Assembly: GCA_964629965.1 (NCBI GenBank)
Contig: CAZVRZ010000004.1
Span: 24,407-88,406 of the forward strand
Direction: 5' to 3'
DNA length: 64,000 nucleotides
From: CAZVRZ01 sp964629965
Lineage (GTDB): Bacteria; Chloroflexota; Anaerolineae; Anaerolineales; UBA4823
The translations under genes were made by a program, and so were the position numbers. Position 1 is the stretch's first letter, and each line of letters starts with the position of its first letter. The notes under the pieces were generated by a model. That model was not told the origin of the DNA. It ran no database searches and saw nothing but the letters and a program-made list of their open reading frames with translations. This document shows positions 32,438 to 41,745 of the stretch, piece after piece.

Positions 32438-33883
32438 TCAGTCTTGCACTTCTTCCCACGGTTTCGGAGCGCTCAAGTAGCTGTGGATCGATTTGGCGGC
32501 GCGCTGTCCTGCACCCATGGCGTTGATCACCGTCGCCGCCCCGCTGGCCACGTCTCCGCCGGCCCACACGCGTTCCTTGGAGCTCTTGCCCGTTTGTGGG
32601 TTTACCACGATGGTGCCTCTCTTGCTGATCTCCAGTCCCGGCGTGCTGGCCGGGATGAGCGGGTTGGGGCTGTTGCCGATGGCGTGGATCACGCTGTCGA
32701 ATTCCAGGATGAATTCTGACCCGGCTACCTTCACCGGGCTGCGCCGCCCAGAAGCATCCGGCTCGCCCAGTTCCATGCGCAGGCACTCCAGCCCGGTCAC
32801 GCAAAAATGTTCGTCGCCGATGGCGCGCACCGGCAGCGTCAAATAACGGAACTCGACCCCTTCTTCTTCCGCATTTTCGACCTCTTCGAGCCGCGCCGGC
32901 AGCTCTTCGCGCGAGCGGCGGTAGAGGATCGATACTTGCGCACCCAGGCGCAGTGCGGTGCGGGCGCAGTCCATGGCCACGTTGCCGCCGCCCAGCACAG
33001 CCACCTTGCGATGCGCTTTGACTGGCGTGGTTGAGAAAGGAAAATCATAGCCTTTCATCAAATTGATACGCGTCAGGTATTCGTTGGCCGAATAGACCCC
33101 GTTGAGGTTGTTCCCGGGCATTTCCATGAACCAGGGCAGGCCCGCCCCGGTGGCCACGAAGATTGCATCGTATGAGTCGAGCAGGCTGTCGATCGAGCGG
33201 GTCTTGCCTATCACGTAGTCTGTGCGCATCTCGACGCCCAGCCTGCGCAAGTAATTCACCTCGCGGTCGACGATCTTTTTGGGTAGGCGGAACTCGGGGA
33301 TGCCGTAAGAGAGCACGCCGCCCATCTTGTGCAGTGCCTCGAAGATGATCACGCTGTGGCCCAGCTTGGCCAGGTCCGCCGCCGCGGTCAGGCCGGCCGG
33401 CCCGCCGCCCACGATGGCCACCTTTTTCCCGCTGGCAGGGGCGATGGCCGGCAGTTCCACGTTCTCCTGCGCAGCCTCCCAGTCGCCCAGGAAACGCTCC
33501 AGCCGCCCGATGGCGATCTCGCCTTTACGTTTGGTCAAGACGCATTCTCTCTCGCACTGCTCTTCCTGCGGGCAGACCCGCCCGCACACCGAAGGCAGCG
33601 AATTCTGATTTTTCAAGATCTTCACGCCGCGGCTGAAATCGCCTTCGGCTATGGCGCGGATGAATTCGGGGATGGCGATATTGACCGGGCAGTTGGGAAC
33701 GCAGGTGGGTTTCTTGCATTGCAGGCAGCGCCTGGCTTCTTCGATCGCCAATATCTCGGAATAGCCCAGCGCCACTTCGTCAAAGTTGCGGCTGCGCACT
33801 TCCGCTTCCTGCTTGGGCATCTCGCGGCGGTTTAAATCCAGCTTGCGGGGAGTCTTTTCTGTCTTTTCAACCTGGTCTGTCAT
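32438..33883 (-). CDS. GltD/NfnB/SudA-type NAD(P)-binding flavoprotein
   Basis: The 481-residue protein has the glutamate-synthase-small-subunit layout. N-terminal cysteines for two [4Fe-4S] clusters lie in CLQCKKPTCVPNCPVN and CGRVCPQEEQCERECV (residues ~54-115). The FAD loop is VAIVGGGPAGLTAA (~154) and the NAD(P) loop VAVLGGGNVAMDCA (~293). The C-terminal GGDVASGAATVINAMGAG binds FAD. It follows SudB/NfnA-type gene by 21 bases. In NfnAB and SudBA pairs this subunit binds NADPH and a bifurcating FAD and passes electrons to ferredoxin or polysulfide. With no glutamate synthase large subunit nearby, the pair-with-SudB reading is preferred. Exact electron acceptor unknown. Confidence 0.88.
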   Translation of the reverse strand: MTDQVEKTEKTPRKLDLNRREMPKQEAEVRSRNFDEVALGYSEILAIEEARRCLQCKKPTCVPNCPVNIAIPEFIRAIAEGDFSRGVKILKNQNSLPSVCGRVCPQEEQCERECVLTKRKGEIAIGRLERFLGDWEAAQENVELPAIAPASGKKVAIVGGGPAGLTAAADLAKLGHSVIIFEALHKMGGVLSYGIPEFRLPKKIVDREVNYLRRLGVEMRTDYVIGKTRSIDSLLDSYDAIFVATGAGLPWFMEMPGNNLNGVYSANEYLTRINLMKGYDFPFSTTPVKAHRKVAVLGGGNVAMDCARTALRLGAQVSILYRRSREELPARLEEVENAEEEGVEFRYLTLPVRAIGDEHFCVTGLECLRMELGEPDASGRRSPVKVAGSEFILEFDSVIHAIGNSPNPLIPASTPGLEISKRGTIVVNPQTGKSSKERVWAGGDVASGAATVINAMGAGQRAAKSIHSYLSAPKPWEEVQD

Positions 33884-33904
33884 CTGTACCCTGCCATCCC
33901 TGTT

Positions 33905-34741
33905 CTATGCCGCGGCCTCTTCGCCCATGCTCGAGCGCAGGGTTTGCACTTCTTCGCGCAAGTACGCCTGGCGGCGGCGGGCGATCTCGTCCCAATTCAC
34001 CTGGTGCCCGTCGAAATGCGGCCCGTCCACGCAGGCGAACTTGGTCGCCCCGCCGACCGTGCAGCGGCACACCCCGCACATGCCGGTTCCATCGATCATC
34101 AGCGTATTCAGGCTGACGATGGTGCGGATGCCCAAAGGCCGGGTTTCTTCTGAGCCGCGCATCATCAGGTAATTGCAGCCGTTGATGATGACTCGATCTA
34201 CCGGCGCCGGCAGCTTTTCCAGGATCGCCGGCAGGTTATTGATGTGCCCGGTCAATCCTCGCGAGCCGTCGCGGGTGATCACCACCATCTCATCGCAAAC
34301 GCTTTTGAGCTTCTGCTGCCAGAACAGCAGGTAAGAACTGCGCGCCTCGGTGATGATCGTCACCCGGTTGCCCAGCGCTTTCAACTGGCGCGCCACCGGG
34401 TAAATGCTGGCGATGCCATAGCAGCCGCCGATGCACACCACGTGCCCGAAATTCCCCATCTCCATGGGATTGCCCAGTGGCCCGGCCACCGTGGCCACGT
34501 TATCGCCGGGTTTGAGGCCCGCGAACTGCCCGGTGGTGCGGCCGACGTTCATATATACCACGCTGACGGTGCCCTTGGCGGCGTCCCAATCGGAAATGGT
34601 CAAGGGGATGCGCTCGCTCTCTTCGGTCGGGCGAATGATCACAAACTGCCCCGCCTGGGCCGCGGCGGCCACGTCCGGCGCGGCGATCACCGCATAGTGC
34701 ATGTTGGGCACGATCATCTTGTTTTCGATCAGCAAGAACAC
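33905..34741 (-). CDS. Dihydroorotate dehydrogenase electron-transfer-type FAD/NAD subunit (SudB/NfnA-like)
   Basis: The 278-residue protein matches PyrK/SudB/NfnA. A ferredoxin-reductase-like FAD domain contains QFVIIRPTEESERIPLTISDWD (FAD-binding 'R-p-S--') and a Rossmann NAD domain contains GGCYGIASIYPVARQL. The C-terminal [2Fe-2S] cysteines are in DGTGMCGVCRCTVGGATKFACVDGP. It starts at GTG 34741, one base after the nuoG stop, with AGGAG in the nuoG end. Such subunits oxidise NADH and pass electrons to the partner GltD-like flavoprotein that follows. Its position straight after nuoEFG suggests that all five proteins work together. Confidence 0.85.
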   Translation of the reverse strand: MFLLIENKMIVPNMHYAVIAAPDVAAAAQAGQFVIIRPTEESERIPLTISDWDAAKGTVSVVYMNVGRTTGQFAGLKPGDNVATVAGPLGNPMEMGNFGHVVCIGGCYGIASIYPVARQLKALGNRVTIITEARSSYLLFWQQKLKSVCDEMVVITRDGSRGLTGHINNLPAILEKLPAPVDRVIINGCNYLMMRGSEETRPLGIRTIVSLNTLMIDGTGMCGVCRCTVGGATKFACVDGPHFDGHQVNWDEIARRRQAYLREEVQTLRSSMGEEAAA

Positions 34742-34742
34742 C

Positions 34743-36791
34743 TTATTTCTCCTCTCGCTGAGCAATCGCCAGCATGCGCAGCCCCGCCACCCACTGCGCA
34801 AGATCCGCGCCGTAGAAATCATGCTCGCCCGGCGCCTTCAACCAGGACGGCAGGTCGCTTGCCCGGCTCTCTTCCGCCGGCAGCTCTGCCATCTCCCGGG
34901 CGATCTCTTCGGCCGAAGAAAAGTCGAAGCCCGGTTGGCCCATCTCCCGCGCCAAAAGGCAGATGATCTCCCAGCCCGGCCGGGCTGCGCCGGGGGGCGC
35001 AACCGCTGCTCGCAGGGGCTTGACCTGGCCGCTGTGATCCAGCAGGCTGCCCTCGGTTTCGCCGCAGGCCGCCATGGGCAGCAGAACCCCGTCGGGCGGC
35101 TGTACCGCAGGCGCGTGGGTGTTCTGGTAGAGGATGAAGGGGTTTGTTTCCAACCCGACGGGCAGAGCTGTCCCGATCAGGTACAGGACCTGCGGTGTGG
35201 CGCAGCCACCGGCGCTTCCTAATCCCAGCCGCAGCGCGCCGTTCAGGTTGCCTTCTGCCGGGATCGCCACCAGCGCGGCGCCGCTGGCTGCCTGCAAGCG
35301 TTCCACCGCTTCTGGCAGGCGCCTCAAAAAGTCCGGCCCCACCAGCAGCACGGGCCGCTCTGCAGAGCGGAGCAGGCGCCCGGCTTCGCCGGTTGCTCCT
35401 TGCGCCTGTCCGGCGATCAATTCAGCGAGCATTTCTGCTTCTTTGCCGGCGGGCGGCCTGAGCCAGAGGGAGGCATATCTCCCCGGCACATGTTCGGTCG
35501 CCTGCAGCGTGACCAGTGGCGTCCCTCGCTCGATGGCGCGCTTCAGGTATGGTTCGACCACTGCCTGGGCGTATTGCACGTCCAGTCCTAGGCAGAAGAT
35601 CAGGCCGGCGTTCTCCAGCGCTGCCAGCGGCTGGCCGCTTGCCAGCAGCCTGCTTACCGCCTCCTGCAGCCCTGCGCCGTAGCGCGCCGCCGCGTCCAGG
35701 ATTGCCTCGGCCCCCATCACCTGGCGGGCGAACTTCTTTGCCAGGTAAAGCTCCTCGTTCGAACAGCTTGCCGAGACCACCAGGGCGAAATCAGGCGCGC
35801 GGCACTGCGCCAGGCGCTCCGCCGCCTGGCGAATGGTCTCCTCCCAGTCGCTGCGTTGTGCATGCCCGGCATCGATACGCAGCGTCCCCTGCAAGCGCTG
35901 CGGGTGGTTGACCGTCTCGGTCACGCCGAAGCGCCCTTTCACACACAGCATCTCGCCGGCCGCGGCCGGCTGGCTGCCAATGATCATTGCGCCGCCTTTG
36001 TCACTCGTCAACAGGCGCATCTCGCAGCCCAGCGAACAGAACGCGCAGGTAGTGGTTACCTCGCCCTGCGGTTTCTCGTCCCATTTGCGCGTCTTCTCCC
36101 ACAGTGAGCCGGTGGGGCAGGCGTCCACGCAGGCCCCGCAGAAACTGCAGCCCGCCGCCAGGTGGCTTTGCCCAAAGTTCGTGCCCACCCGTGTCTTGCT
36201 ACCGCGCTGCACGTAGGCGGGAATGTTGGTGAAATGCAGTGCTTCGCACACCCGGATGCAGCGCCCGCACAGCACGCACAGGTTATAGTCGCGGTCGAAA
36301 AACGGGTCTTGCTTCTCCACCCGCAGGTGGCGGTAGCGCACCGGGTAGGCCACGCCTGGCAGCCTGCTGCGCCGGACCATCTCTTGCAGTTCGCACTGCT
36401 GGTCGGCCGGGCAGGTGCGGCAGCCGGTCGTCACGCCGCTCTTGCGCAGCGTGACCATGCACTCTTCGCAGTGCTGGTTCTCGGGGCAGAATAGGCAGGC
36501 GGTGGGGTGTTCGGCTAGCAGCATACGCAAAAGCTCTTCCCGCAGTTCGCACACCTGGGGAGTATCGGTTTCGATCACCATGCCTTCTGCCACCAGCGTG
36601 GTGCAGGCCGTGGGGGGGGTGGGCCGTCCCTGCACCTCCACGATGCACAGGCGGCAGCTTCCGTGGGGGGGCAGGCCGGGATAGTCGCACAGGGTGGGAA
36701 TGAAAATATCGTGCGCGCGGGCCGCCTGCAGGACGGTTTGCCCGGGCTCGGCGCTCAGCGTTTTTCCGTTGATCGTCAGCTTGATGCTCAC
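34743..36791 (-). CDS. nuoG: NuoG-like iron-sulfur subunit (soluble NADH dehydrogenase / hydrogenase-type)
   Basis: The 682-residue protein starts at GTG 36791 after AAGGAGG. Its [2Fe-2S] ligands are Cys35, 46, 49 and 63 (CDYPGLPPHGSCRLC). Next come the His-Cys cluster (HPTACLFCPENQHCEEC), two [4Fe-4S] ferredoxin motifs (CVLCGRCIRVCEA and CSFCGACVDACPTG), and a molybdopterin-oxidoreductase-like CAFCSLGCEM start. The remaining ~380 residues resemble a degenerate NuoG molybdopterin fold with no active-site Cys/Sec motif seen. No H-cluster motif of [FeFe] hydrogenases is present. It is thus an electron-wire subunit. It overlaps nuoF by 4 bases. Confidence 0.85.
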   Translation of the reverse strand: MSIKLTINGKTLSAEPGQTVLQAARAHDIFIPTLCDYPGLPPHGSCRLCIVEVQGRPTPPTACTTLVAEGMVIETDTPQVCELREELLRMLLAEHPTACLFCPENQHCEECMVTLRKSGVTTGCRTCPADQQCELQEMVRRSRLPGVAYPVRYRHLRVEKQDPFFDRDYNLCVLCGRCIRVCEALHFTNIPAYVQRGSKTRVGTNFGQSHLAAGCSFCGACVDACPTGSLWEKTRKWDEKPQGEVTTTCAFCSLGCEMRLLTSDKGGAMIIGSQPAAAGEMLCVKGRFGVTETVNHPQRLQGTLRIDAGHAQRSDWEETIRQAAERLAQCRAPDFALVVSASCSNEELYLAKKFARQVMGAEAILDAAARYGAGLQEAVSRLLASGQPLAALENAGLIFCLGLDVQYAQAVVEPYLKRAIERGTPLVTLQATEHVPGRYASLWLRPPAGKEAEMLAELIAGQAQGATGEAGRLLRSAERPVLLVGPDFLRRLPEAVERLQAASGAALVAIPAEGNLNGALRLGLGSAGGCATPQVLYLIGTALPVGLETNPFILYQNTHAPAVQPPDGVLLPMAACGETEGSLLDHSGQVKPLRAAVAPPGAARPGWEIICLLAREMGQPGFDFSSAEEIAREMAELPAEESRASDLPSWLKAPGEHDFYGADLAQWVAGLRMLAIAQREEK

Positions 36792-38686
36792 GCCGCCTCC
36801 TTGCTCAGCTTGGCGCGTGCCTGGGTACCCACGGGCACTCCCACGATGGCATGCGGCGCACAAACCTGCACGCAGGCCTTGCATTTAGCGCACAGGGTGG
36901 TATTGATGATGTGCAGCTGCTTGCGTTCTCCCAGGATGGCATTGGAGGCACACACCTTGCGGCAGAGATCGCAGCCCGTGCAGCGTTCTGCCAGGACGGT
37001 GTATTCGAACAGCTCCGTGCACACGGCCGAGGCGCAGAATTGCTGGGCAATATGCGCTTCGTACTCGGCGGTAAAATAGTTCAGGCTGCTCAACACCGGG
37101 TTGGCCGCCGCCTGTCCCAGGCCGCACAGCGAAGCCTTGATCATGGTGTTTGAAGCGCGCTGCAGCACCTCGAGGTCTTCGGGCTCGCCTTCGCCCCGGG
37201 TGATGCGCTCCAACGTATCGCTGAGAATGCGCGTGCCAATGCGGCAGGGAGTGCATTTGCCGCAGGACTCGTCACAGGCGAAGTTGACGAAGAAGCGCGC
37301 CATATCCACCATGCAGCTGCTTTCGTCCATCACGATCAACCCGCCCGAGCCCATGATAGAGCCCAGGTCGCGCATCGTTTCGTAGGTGATGGGTATGTCG
37401 AGTGCTTCTGCCGGCAGGCAGCCGCCCAACGGACCGCCGGTCTGGATGGCCTTGAACGGCAGTTCGGTACCGCCGCCGATCTCCTCGACCACCTGGCGCA
37501 GCGTCATCCCCAGCGGGATCTCGATCAGCCCGGTGTGACGCACCTTGCCGACCAGCGAGAAGGTCTTCGTTCCCGGGTTGCTCGGCGAGCCAAACTGGTG
37601 GAACCAGGCGCCGCCCTGGCGCAGGATCGCCGGAACGGCGCCAAAGGTTTCGGTATTGTTGATCAGCGTCGGCTTGCCGCGATAACCCCGGTCGGCTGGG
37701 AAGGGCGGCCTGGGCTTGGGTGTGCCGCGCTTGCCTTCCAGCGAGGCGATTAGAGCCGTTTCTTCGCCGCAGACGAAGGCGCCCGCGCCTTCTTGGATGC
37801 GGATGTTGAAGTCGAAAGCGGAACCCAGGATATCCTTGCCCAGCAGCCCGGTGGCCCGCATCTGCTCGATGGCCAGCCGCAGGCGCTCCACGGCCAGGGG
37901 ATACTCGGCGCGCACGTAAATGATCCCTTCGCTGGCGCCGATCGCATAGCCGCCGATCAATATGCCTTCCAGCACGGCGTGCGGGTCGCCCTCCAGCAGT
38001 GAGCGGTTCATGAACGCTCCCGGGTCGCCCTCGTCGGCGTTGCACACCACGTACTTGGGCCGGCCGGTCGAGGCGCGGGTAATCTCCCACTTTCGATAAG
38101 CGGGGAAGCCCGCTCCGCCGCGGCCGCGCAGCCCGGCTTCCTTGAGCTCCTGGATCACGCCCTGCGGCGAGAGGGCCAGGGCGCGTTCGAAGCCGCCGTA
38201 AGCCCCGTGGGCCAGCGCCGAGTCGAAGTCTTCCGGGTCGATCAACCCGCAGTTCTTGAGAATGATGCGCACTTGAGGTTTCAGCATGGGCAGGTCAAAG
38301 AAGCGCGGCATGTCGTCCGGCAGTTCGCCCGCCTCTCCAAAATGCCCCTTGGCTAGCTTGGGGAGCAGATCGCCCTGCACCAGGCAGGCGGTCAGGATCC
38401 TCTTGGCTTTGGCCGGGTTCACGTTGGCGTAAGATACCCGCGGCAGGCCGGGCAGCGCCACATCCATGAGCGGTTCCAGGTAGCACGGCCCAATGCAGCC
38501 CACCTCGACGACTTGGGCTTCTCTGCCCAGCTCGCGTAGCGTCTCGTGGATCGCCTGCAGTGTCTCCAGCGCGCCGGCTGCCCGTCCGCAGGAGGCTGCG
38601 CCGATGTAAATGACTGGCAGTCCGCCCTGGGTGCGCTTCTGCCAGCGCGTTTCTGCCGCGCTGCGTACCTGCTCAAGCCCGTTCAT
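36788..38686 (-). CDS. nuoF: NuoF/HydB-like NADH-binding flavoprotein with extra iron-sulfur domains
   Basis: The 632-residue protein is longer than classical NuoF. A thioredoxin-like [2Fe-2S] domain (ASCGRAAGA, then GCIGPCY) occupies the first ~95 residues. The FMN/NADH core follows, with RGRGGAGFPAYRKW (~188), CNADEGDPGAFMNR, and GEETALIASLEGKRG (~315). The [4Fe-4S] site is ESCGKCTPCRIGT (~470). Two ferredoxin motifs (CTGCDLCRKVCAS, CAKCKACVQVCAP) end the protein. This is the layout of HydB of trimeric bifurcating hydrogenases and of Bfu-type bifurcating subunits. It should bind NADH and FMN and exchange electrons with ferredoxin-level clusters. It overlaps nuoE by 14 bases. Confidence 0.88.
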   Translation of the reverse strand: MNGLEQVRSAAETRWQKRTQGGLPVIYIGAASCGRAAGALETLQAIHETLRELGREAQVVEVGCIGPCYLEPLMDVALPGLPRVSYANVNPAKAKRILTACLVQGDLLPKLAKGHFGEAGELPDDMPRFFDLPMLKPQVRIILKNCGLIDPEDFDSALAHGAYGGFERALALSPQGVIQELKEAGLRGRGGAGFPAYRKWEITRASTGRPKYVVCNADEGDPGAFMNRSLLEGDPHAVLEGILIGGYAIGASEGIIYVRAEYPLAVERLRLAIEQMRATGLLGKDILGSAFDFNIRIQEGAGAFVCGEETALIASLEGKRGTPKPRPPFPADRGYRGKPTLINNTETFGAVPAILRQGGAWFHQFGSPSNPGTKTFSLVGKVRHTGLIEIPLGMTLRQVVEEIGGGTELPFKAIQTGGPLGGCLPAEALDIPITYETMRDLGSIMGSGGLIVMDESSCMVDMARFFVNFACDESCGKCTPCRIGTRILSDTLERITRGEGEPEDLEVLQRASNTMIKASLCGLGQAAANPVLSSLNYFTAEYEAHIAQQFCASAVCTELFEYTVLAERCTGCDLCRKVCASNAILGERKQLHIINTTLCAKCKACVQVCAPHAIVGVPVGTQARAKLSKEAA

Positions 38687-39128
38687 GTTCCTCCAGCACT
38701 TTGCGCAGCTTGCTGCGAGACATCTTGGCGTAAATTTTACCGTTCACCTGCACCACCGCCGCTTGCGCGCAGCAGCCCAGGCAGGCGACTTCCTCGAAAT
38801 CGAACAGCCCATCGGGCGTCGTCTCGCCGGGATGGACGTGGAGCTGCTCTTGCACCTCGTCCGAAAGCTGGTCGCCGCCCTGGACATGGCAGGCCGTGCC
38901 CAAGCAGACGCAGACGTGGTTTTTACCTGGCTGGTGGAAGCGGAACTGTGCGAAGAACGATGCCACGGTATACACCTTGGCCGTGGAAATCCCCAGGAAG
39001 CGGGCCATTTGCTCCGCGCCCGCTGGGGAAATGTAGCCGTAGGTTTTTTGATAATATTGCAGCAGCGGGATCAATTCTTCTGGATTGCCGGTGAAGCCCG
39101 CCGCGGTAAATTCATCCACTTTGTCCAT
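38673..39128 (-). CDS. nuoE: NuoE/HydC-like [2Fe-2S] subunit
   Basis: The 151-residue thioredoxin-like ferredoxin has the NuoE/HydC pattern: an N-terminal helical part (ELIPLLQYYQKTYGYIS), then AKVYTVASFFAQFRF, then the cluster ligands in VCVCLGTACHVQGGD and EEVACLGCCAQAAVVQVNG. It relays electrons near FMN in the NuoF subunit. It is the first gene of the five-gene minus-strand operon. The intergenic region to the divergent helicase-domain gene (39129-39245) holds an inverted ATGATG-N11-CATCAT (39212-39234) that might be an operator or promoter part. Confidence 0.88.
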   Translation of the reverse strand: MDKVDEFTAAGFTGNPEELIPLLQYYQKTYGYISPAGAEQMARFLGISTAKVYTVASFFAQFRFHQPGKNHVCVCLGTACHVQGGDQLSDEVQEQLHVHPGETTPDGLFDFEEVACLGCCAQAAVVQVNGKIYAKMSRSKLRKVLEEHERA

Positions 39129-39245
39129 AATTGCAGTATTTTACCTCTATTTGGGTATCTTTGCCAACCGCCAGTCTTTGACCTGCCCCAACCCCCGCCT
39201 CTCACCCCGATATGATGTAAAATAAGATCATCATGCTGAGGAAAC

Positions 39246-40994
39246 ATGCCTGATCTTGCCAAGAGCCTGCAAGGGCGCGACCTGGGTCATTTGAAGATCG
39301 TGGCCGATCTGTGGGGCGTTGAGTTGAGCGCTCCAGACGCGCACGCTGCCCAGGCGCGCCTGGTCAAGTCCTTATTGGATCGTCCCCTGGTCATCGAAGT
39401 GGTCGCTGCGCTGCCCAGCGAGGCCCGGGCAGCCCTGGACGAATTGGTCTCCCAGGCCGGGCGCCTCCCCTGGTCTGTTTTTGCCCGTCGTTTTGGCCAG
39501 GTGCGCGAGATGGGGCCCGCCCGCCGTGACCGCGAGCAGCCGCACCTGAACCCGGTTTCGCCGGCTGAAATGTTGTGGTATCGGGGCCTGCTGGGGCGCG
39601 CCTTCTTCGACGCCGCCAGCGGCCCGGAAGAGTTCGCCTACGTTCCCGACGATCTGGCGGAACTGCTGCCGCCTGCCCAACCCCGGCCCGATGAGCCGCC
39701 TGGCCGGCGCGCCTTGCCTGCCGAGCGCCTCCATCCCCTGCCGGCCAACGATCGCATCCTCGACCACGCCTGCACCCTGCTGGCCGCCCTGCGCCTGCGC
39801 CTGCCCGCCGCAGAGATCGAACAATGGGCCGCCGGCTGGTCCAGCCCGCAATCCCCGCTGTCTGTCTCGGCGCTGCGCACCCTCTTGAACGGCGCCGGCC
39901 TGTTGGACGCGGAGGGCCTGCCGCTGCCGGAGCCGGCACGCCTGTTCCTGGAAGCTCCCCGCCGAGAAGCCCTGGCCATGCTGGCGCGCACCTGGTTGGC
40001 TAGCTCCGAGTTCAACGATCTGCGCCTGGTGCCCGGCCTGCTGATCGAAGGCGATTGGCAGAACGATCCGCTGCGCGCTCGCCAGGCCGTGCTCGATCAC
40101 CTTTCCAGCCTGAGTACCTGGGATGAACTGGCCGAGCCGCCTTTCTGGAGCCTGGCATCCTTTGTCGAGGCGATTCGCCGGCTCAACCCAGATTTTCAAC
40201 GCCCGGCCGGCGATTACGATTCCTGGTTCCTGCGTTCCGCCGCCACGGGCGATTTCCTGCGCGGCTTTGAGCAGTGGCAGGCGGTGGATGGCGCTCTGAT
40301 CCGCTATATCATCACCGGGCCGCTGCACTGGCTGGGAATGGTGGACCTGGCCTGCCCTGAGCTGCCGCAACCCTGCGCAGCGCACGCGTCGCCAGAGGCG
40401 CTCGACACCCCGGTCACGGCCTTCCGCTTCACTGCCTTTGGCGCGGCGCTGCTGTGCGGCGAAATACCTGCTCCCGCTGCAGGCGGAGAGTCTGCTCCTG
40501 CCCCAACGCCGGCGGACGAAGCGGCACTCGAAAAGGCGCCCATCCAGGTGCGTTCGGATGCCCGCCTGGTGGCGCCGCGCCTGGCTGCGCGCAGCGTGCG
40601 CTATCAGTTGGCTCGCTTTGGCCTGTGGATCAAAGAGTCGCCTGATTTCTATGAGTACCGCCTCACCCCGGCCTCGCTGGCCCGCGCTCGCCAGCAAGGT
40701 CTGACGACTGGCCATCTGCTGGCGCTGCTGCGCCGCCATGCCCAAAGCATCGCCCCCAGCCTGGTCAGGGCATTGGAACGTTGGGAGCGCAACGGCGTGG
40801 AGGCCCGCTTCGAACAGGTGGTGGTGCTGCGCCTGTCCAGCCCCGAGCTGCTGCAAACCCTGCGCAACTCACGCGCCGCCCGCTTCCTGGGCGAGCCGTT
40901 AGGCCCCACCAGCGTGATCGTCAAGGCCGGCGCTACCGAAAAAGTGCTGGCGATCCTGGCCGAGATGGGCTATCTCAGCGTGGAGATCGAGTAG
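39246..40994 (+). CDS. XPB/Ssl2 N-terminal-like helicase-associated protein
   Basis: This 582-residue protein fits the bacterial helicase-associated family with XPB/Ssl2 N-terminal (PF13625-type) domains. A SAP-like N-terminus (LAKSLQGRDLGHLKIVADLWG, ARLVKSLLD) is followed by winged-helix and HTH-like repeats. The C-terminal domain ends with VEARFEQVVVLRLSSPELLQTL and PTSVIVKAGATEKVLAILAEMGYL, the usual close of these proteins. No Walker motifs are seen, so it is not itself a helicase. The N-terminal 20 residues plus ATG 39246 follow GAGGAA. A role in DNA repair or transcription-coupled work is likely, but no partner is nearby. Confidence 0.75.
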   Translation: MPDLAKSLQGRDLGHLKIVADLWGVELSAPDAHAAQARLVKSLLDRPLVIEVVAALPSEARAALDELVSQAGRLPWSVFARRFGQVREMGPARRDREQPHLNPVSPAEMLWYRGLLGRAFFDAASGPEEFAYVPDDLAELLPPAQPRPDEPPGRRALPAERLHPLPANDRILDHACTLLAALRLRLPAAEIEQWAAGWSSPQSPLSVSALRTLLNGAGLLDAEGLPLPEPARLFLEAPRREALAMLARTWLASSEFNDLRLVPGLLIEGDWQNDPLRARQAVLDHLSSLSTWDELAEPPFWSLASFVEAIRRLNPDFQRPAGDYDSWFLRSAATGDFLRGFEQWQAVDGALIRYIITGPLHWLGMVDLACPELPQPCAAHASPEALDTPVTAFRFTAFGAALLCGEIPAPAAGGESAPAPTPADEAALEKAPIQVRSDARLVAPRLAARSVRYQLARFGLWIKESPDFYEYRLTPASLARARQQGLTTGHLLALLRRHAQSIAPSLVRALERWERNGVEARFEQVVVLRLSSPELLQTLRNSRAARFLGEPLGPTSVIVKAGATEKVLAILAEMGYLSVEIE

Positions 40995-41038
40995 GTTGAT
41001 AATGAAAGAACGACAGGTGCTCTTATTGATAGGTTCTG

Positions 41039-41728
41039 ATGAGTGATATTACCCAATTTCTGAAAACCATTCGCCTGGCGCCTCATTTTTCTACACTGAC
41101 CGATGAAACCCGCCAGGCCATTGCTGCCTGCGCCGTCTGCCGCCGGTTCCATGGCGGGCAGGTGATCTATTTGGAAGGCGAGCCTGCCGAAGCGATCTAC
41201 CTGCTCGAATCGGGCTGGGTCAAGGCCATGCGCATGACGCGTGAGGGGCGCGCTCAAGCGCTGATGTTCCTGCGTCCGGTGGAATTCTTTGGCGATATTG
41301 CGGTGTTGACTGGCACAACCTATCCCGGCACGGTCATTGCATTAGAGGCGGTCACCCTTTGGAAGCTTCCTGCCCAGGCGATCCTCGATCTGATTCCGCG
41401 CTATCCCGACCTGGCAATGGCTGCCATTCGTCATTTGGCGAGACGAGTGCTCTATTATGTCAACCTGGTCGAAGATCTTTCGCTGCGCAGCGTGGAGGCG
41501 CGCCTGGCGAACACGCTGCTGCAGAATGCCGAGCTGCGCGATGGGCAGTTGATTGTTCCGCGTCGCTCCTGGGCAACTTTCGATGAAATGGCTGTTCGCC
41601 TGGGAACCGTGCGCGATGTGCTCAGCCGGGCTCTCAAGACTCTGGAAGCAGAGAATTTGCTCAAGGTAGAGAGAGGCTCCATCCACTTGCTCGACCCCCA
41701 GGGCCTGGCAGAACGCGCCGATCGGTGA
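41039..41728 (+). CDS. Crp/Fnr-family transcriptional regulator
   Basis: The 229-residue regulator has an N-terminal cyclic-nucleotide-type effector barrel (VIYLEGEPAEAIYLLESGWVKAM, FFGDIAVLTG), a long dimer helix, and a C-terminal winged HTH with ATFDEMAVRLGTVRDVLSRALKTL. The recognition helix keeps the SR pair, with Asp where Fnr has Glu. Only Cys31 and Cys34 occur near the N-terminus, too few for a canonical Fnr [4Fe-4S] cluster, so the signal may be a heme/NO, redox or small molecule. It lies next to the ICMT/DUF1858 genes and the membrane operon. A 5-4-5 dyad of Fnr type precedes that operon, so it is the probable regulator of it. Confidence 0.85.
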   Translation: MSDITQFLKTIRLAPHFSTLTDETRQAIAACAVCRRFHGGQVIYLEGEPAEAIYLLESGWVKAMRMTREGRAQALMFLRPVEFFGDIAVLTGTTYPGTVIALEAVTLWKLPAQAILDLIPRYPDLAMAAIRHLARRVLYYVNLVEDLSLRSVEARLANTLLQNAELRDGQLIVPRRSWATFDEMAVRLGTVRDVLSRALKTLEAENLLKVERGSIHLLDPQGLAERADR

Positions 41729-41745
41729 GAGACCCTCTATAAAAA

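Noticed and set aside
34743..36791. [FeFe] hydrogenase catalytic subunit
   Set aside because: No H-cluster motifs (TSCCPxW, MPCxxKxxE, ExMACxxGCxxGGGQP) are present.
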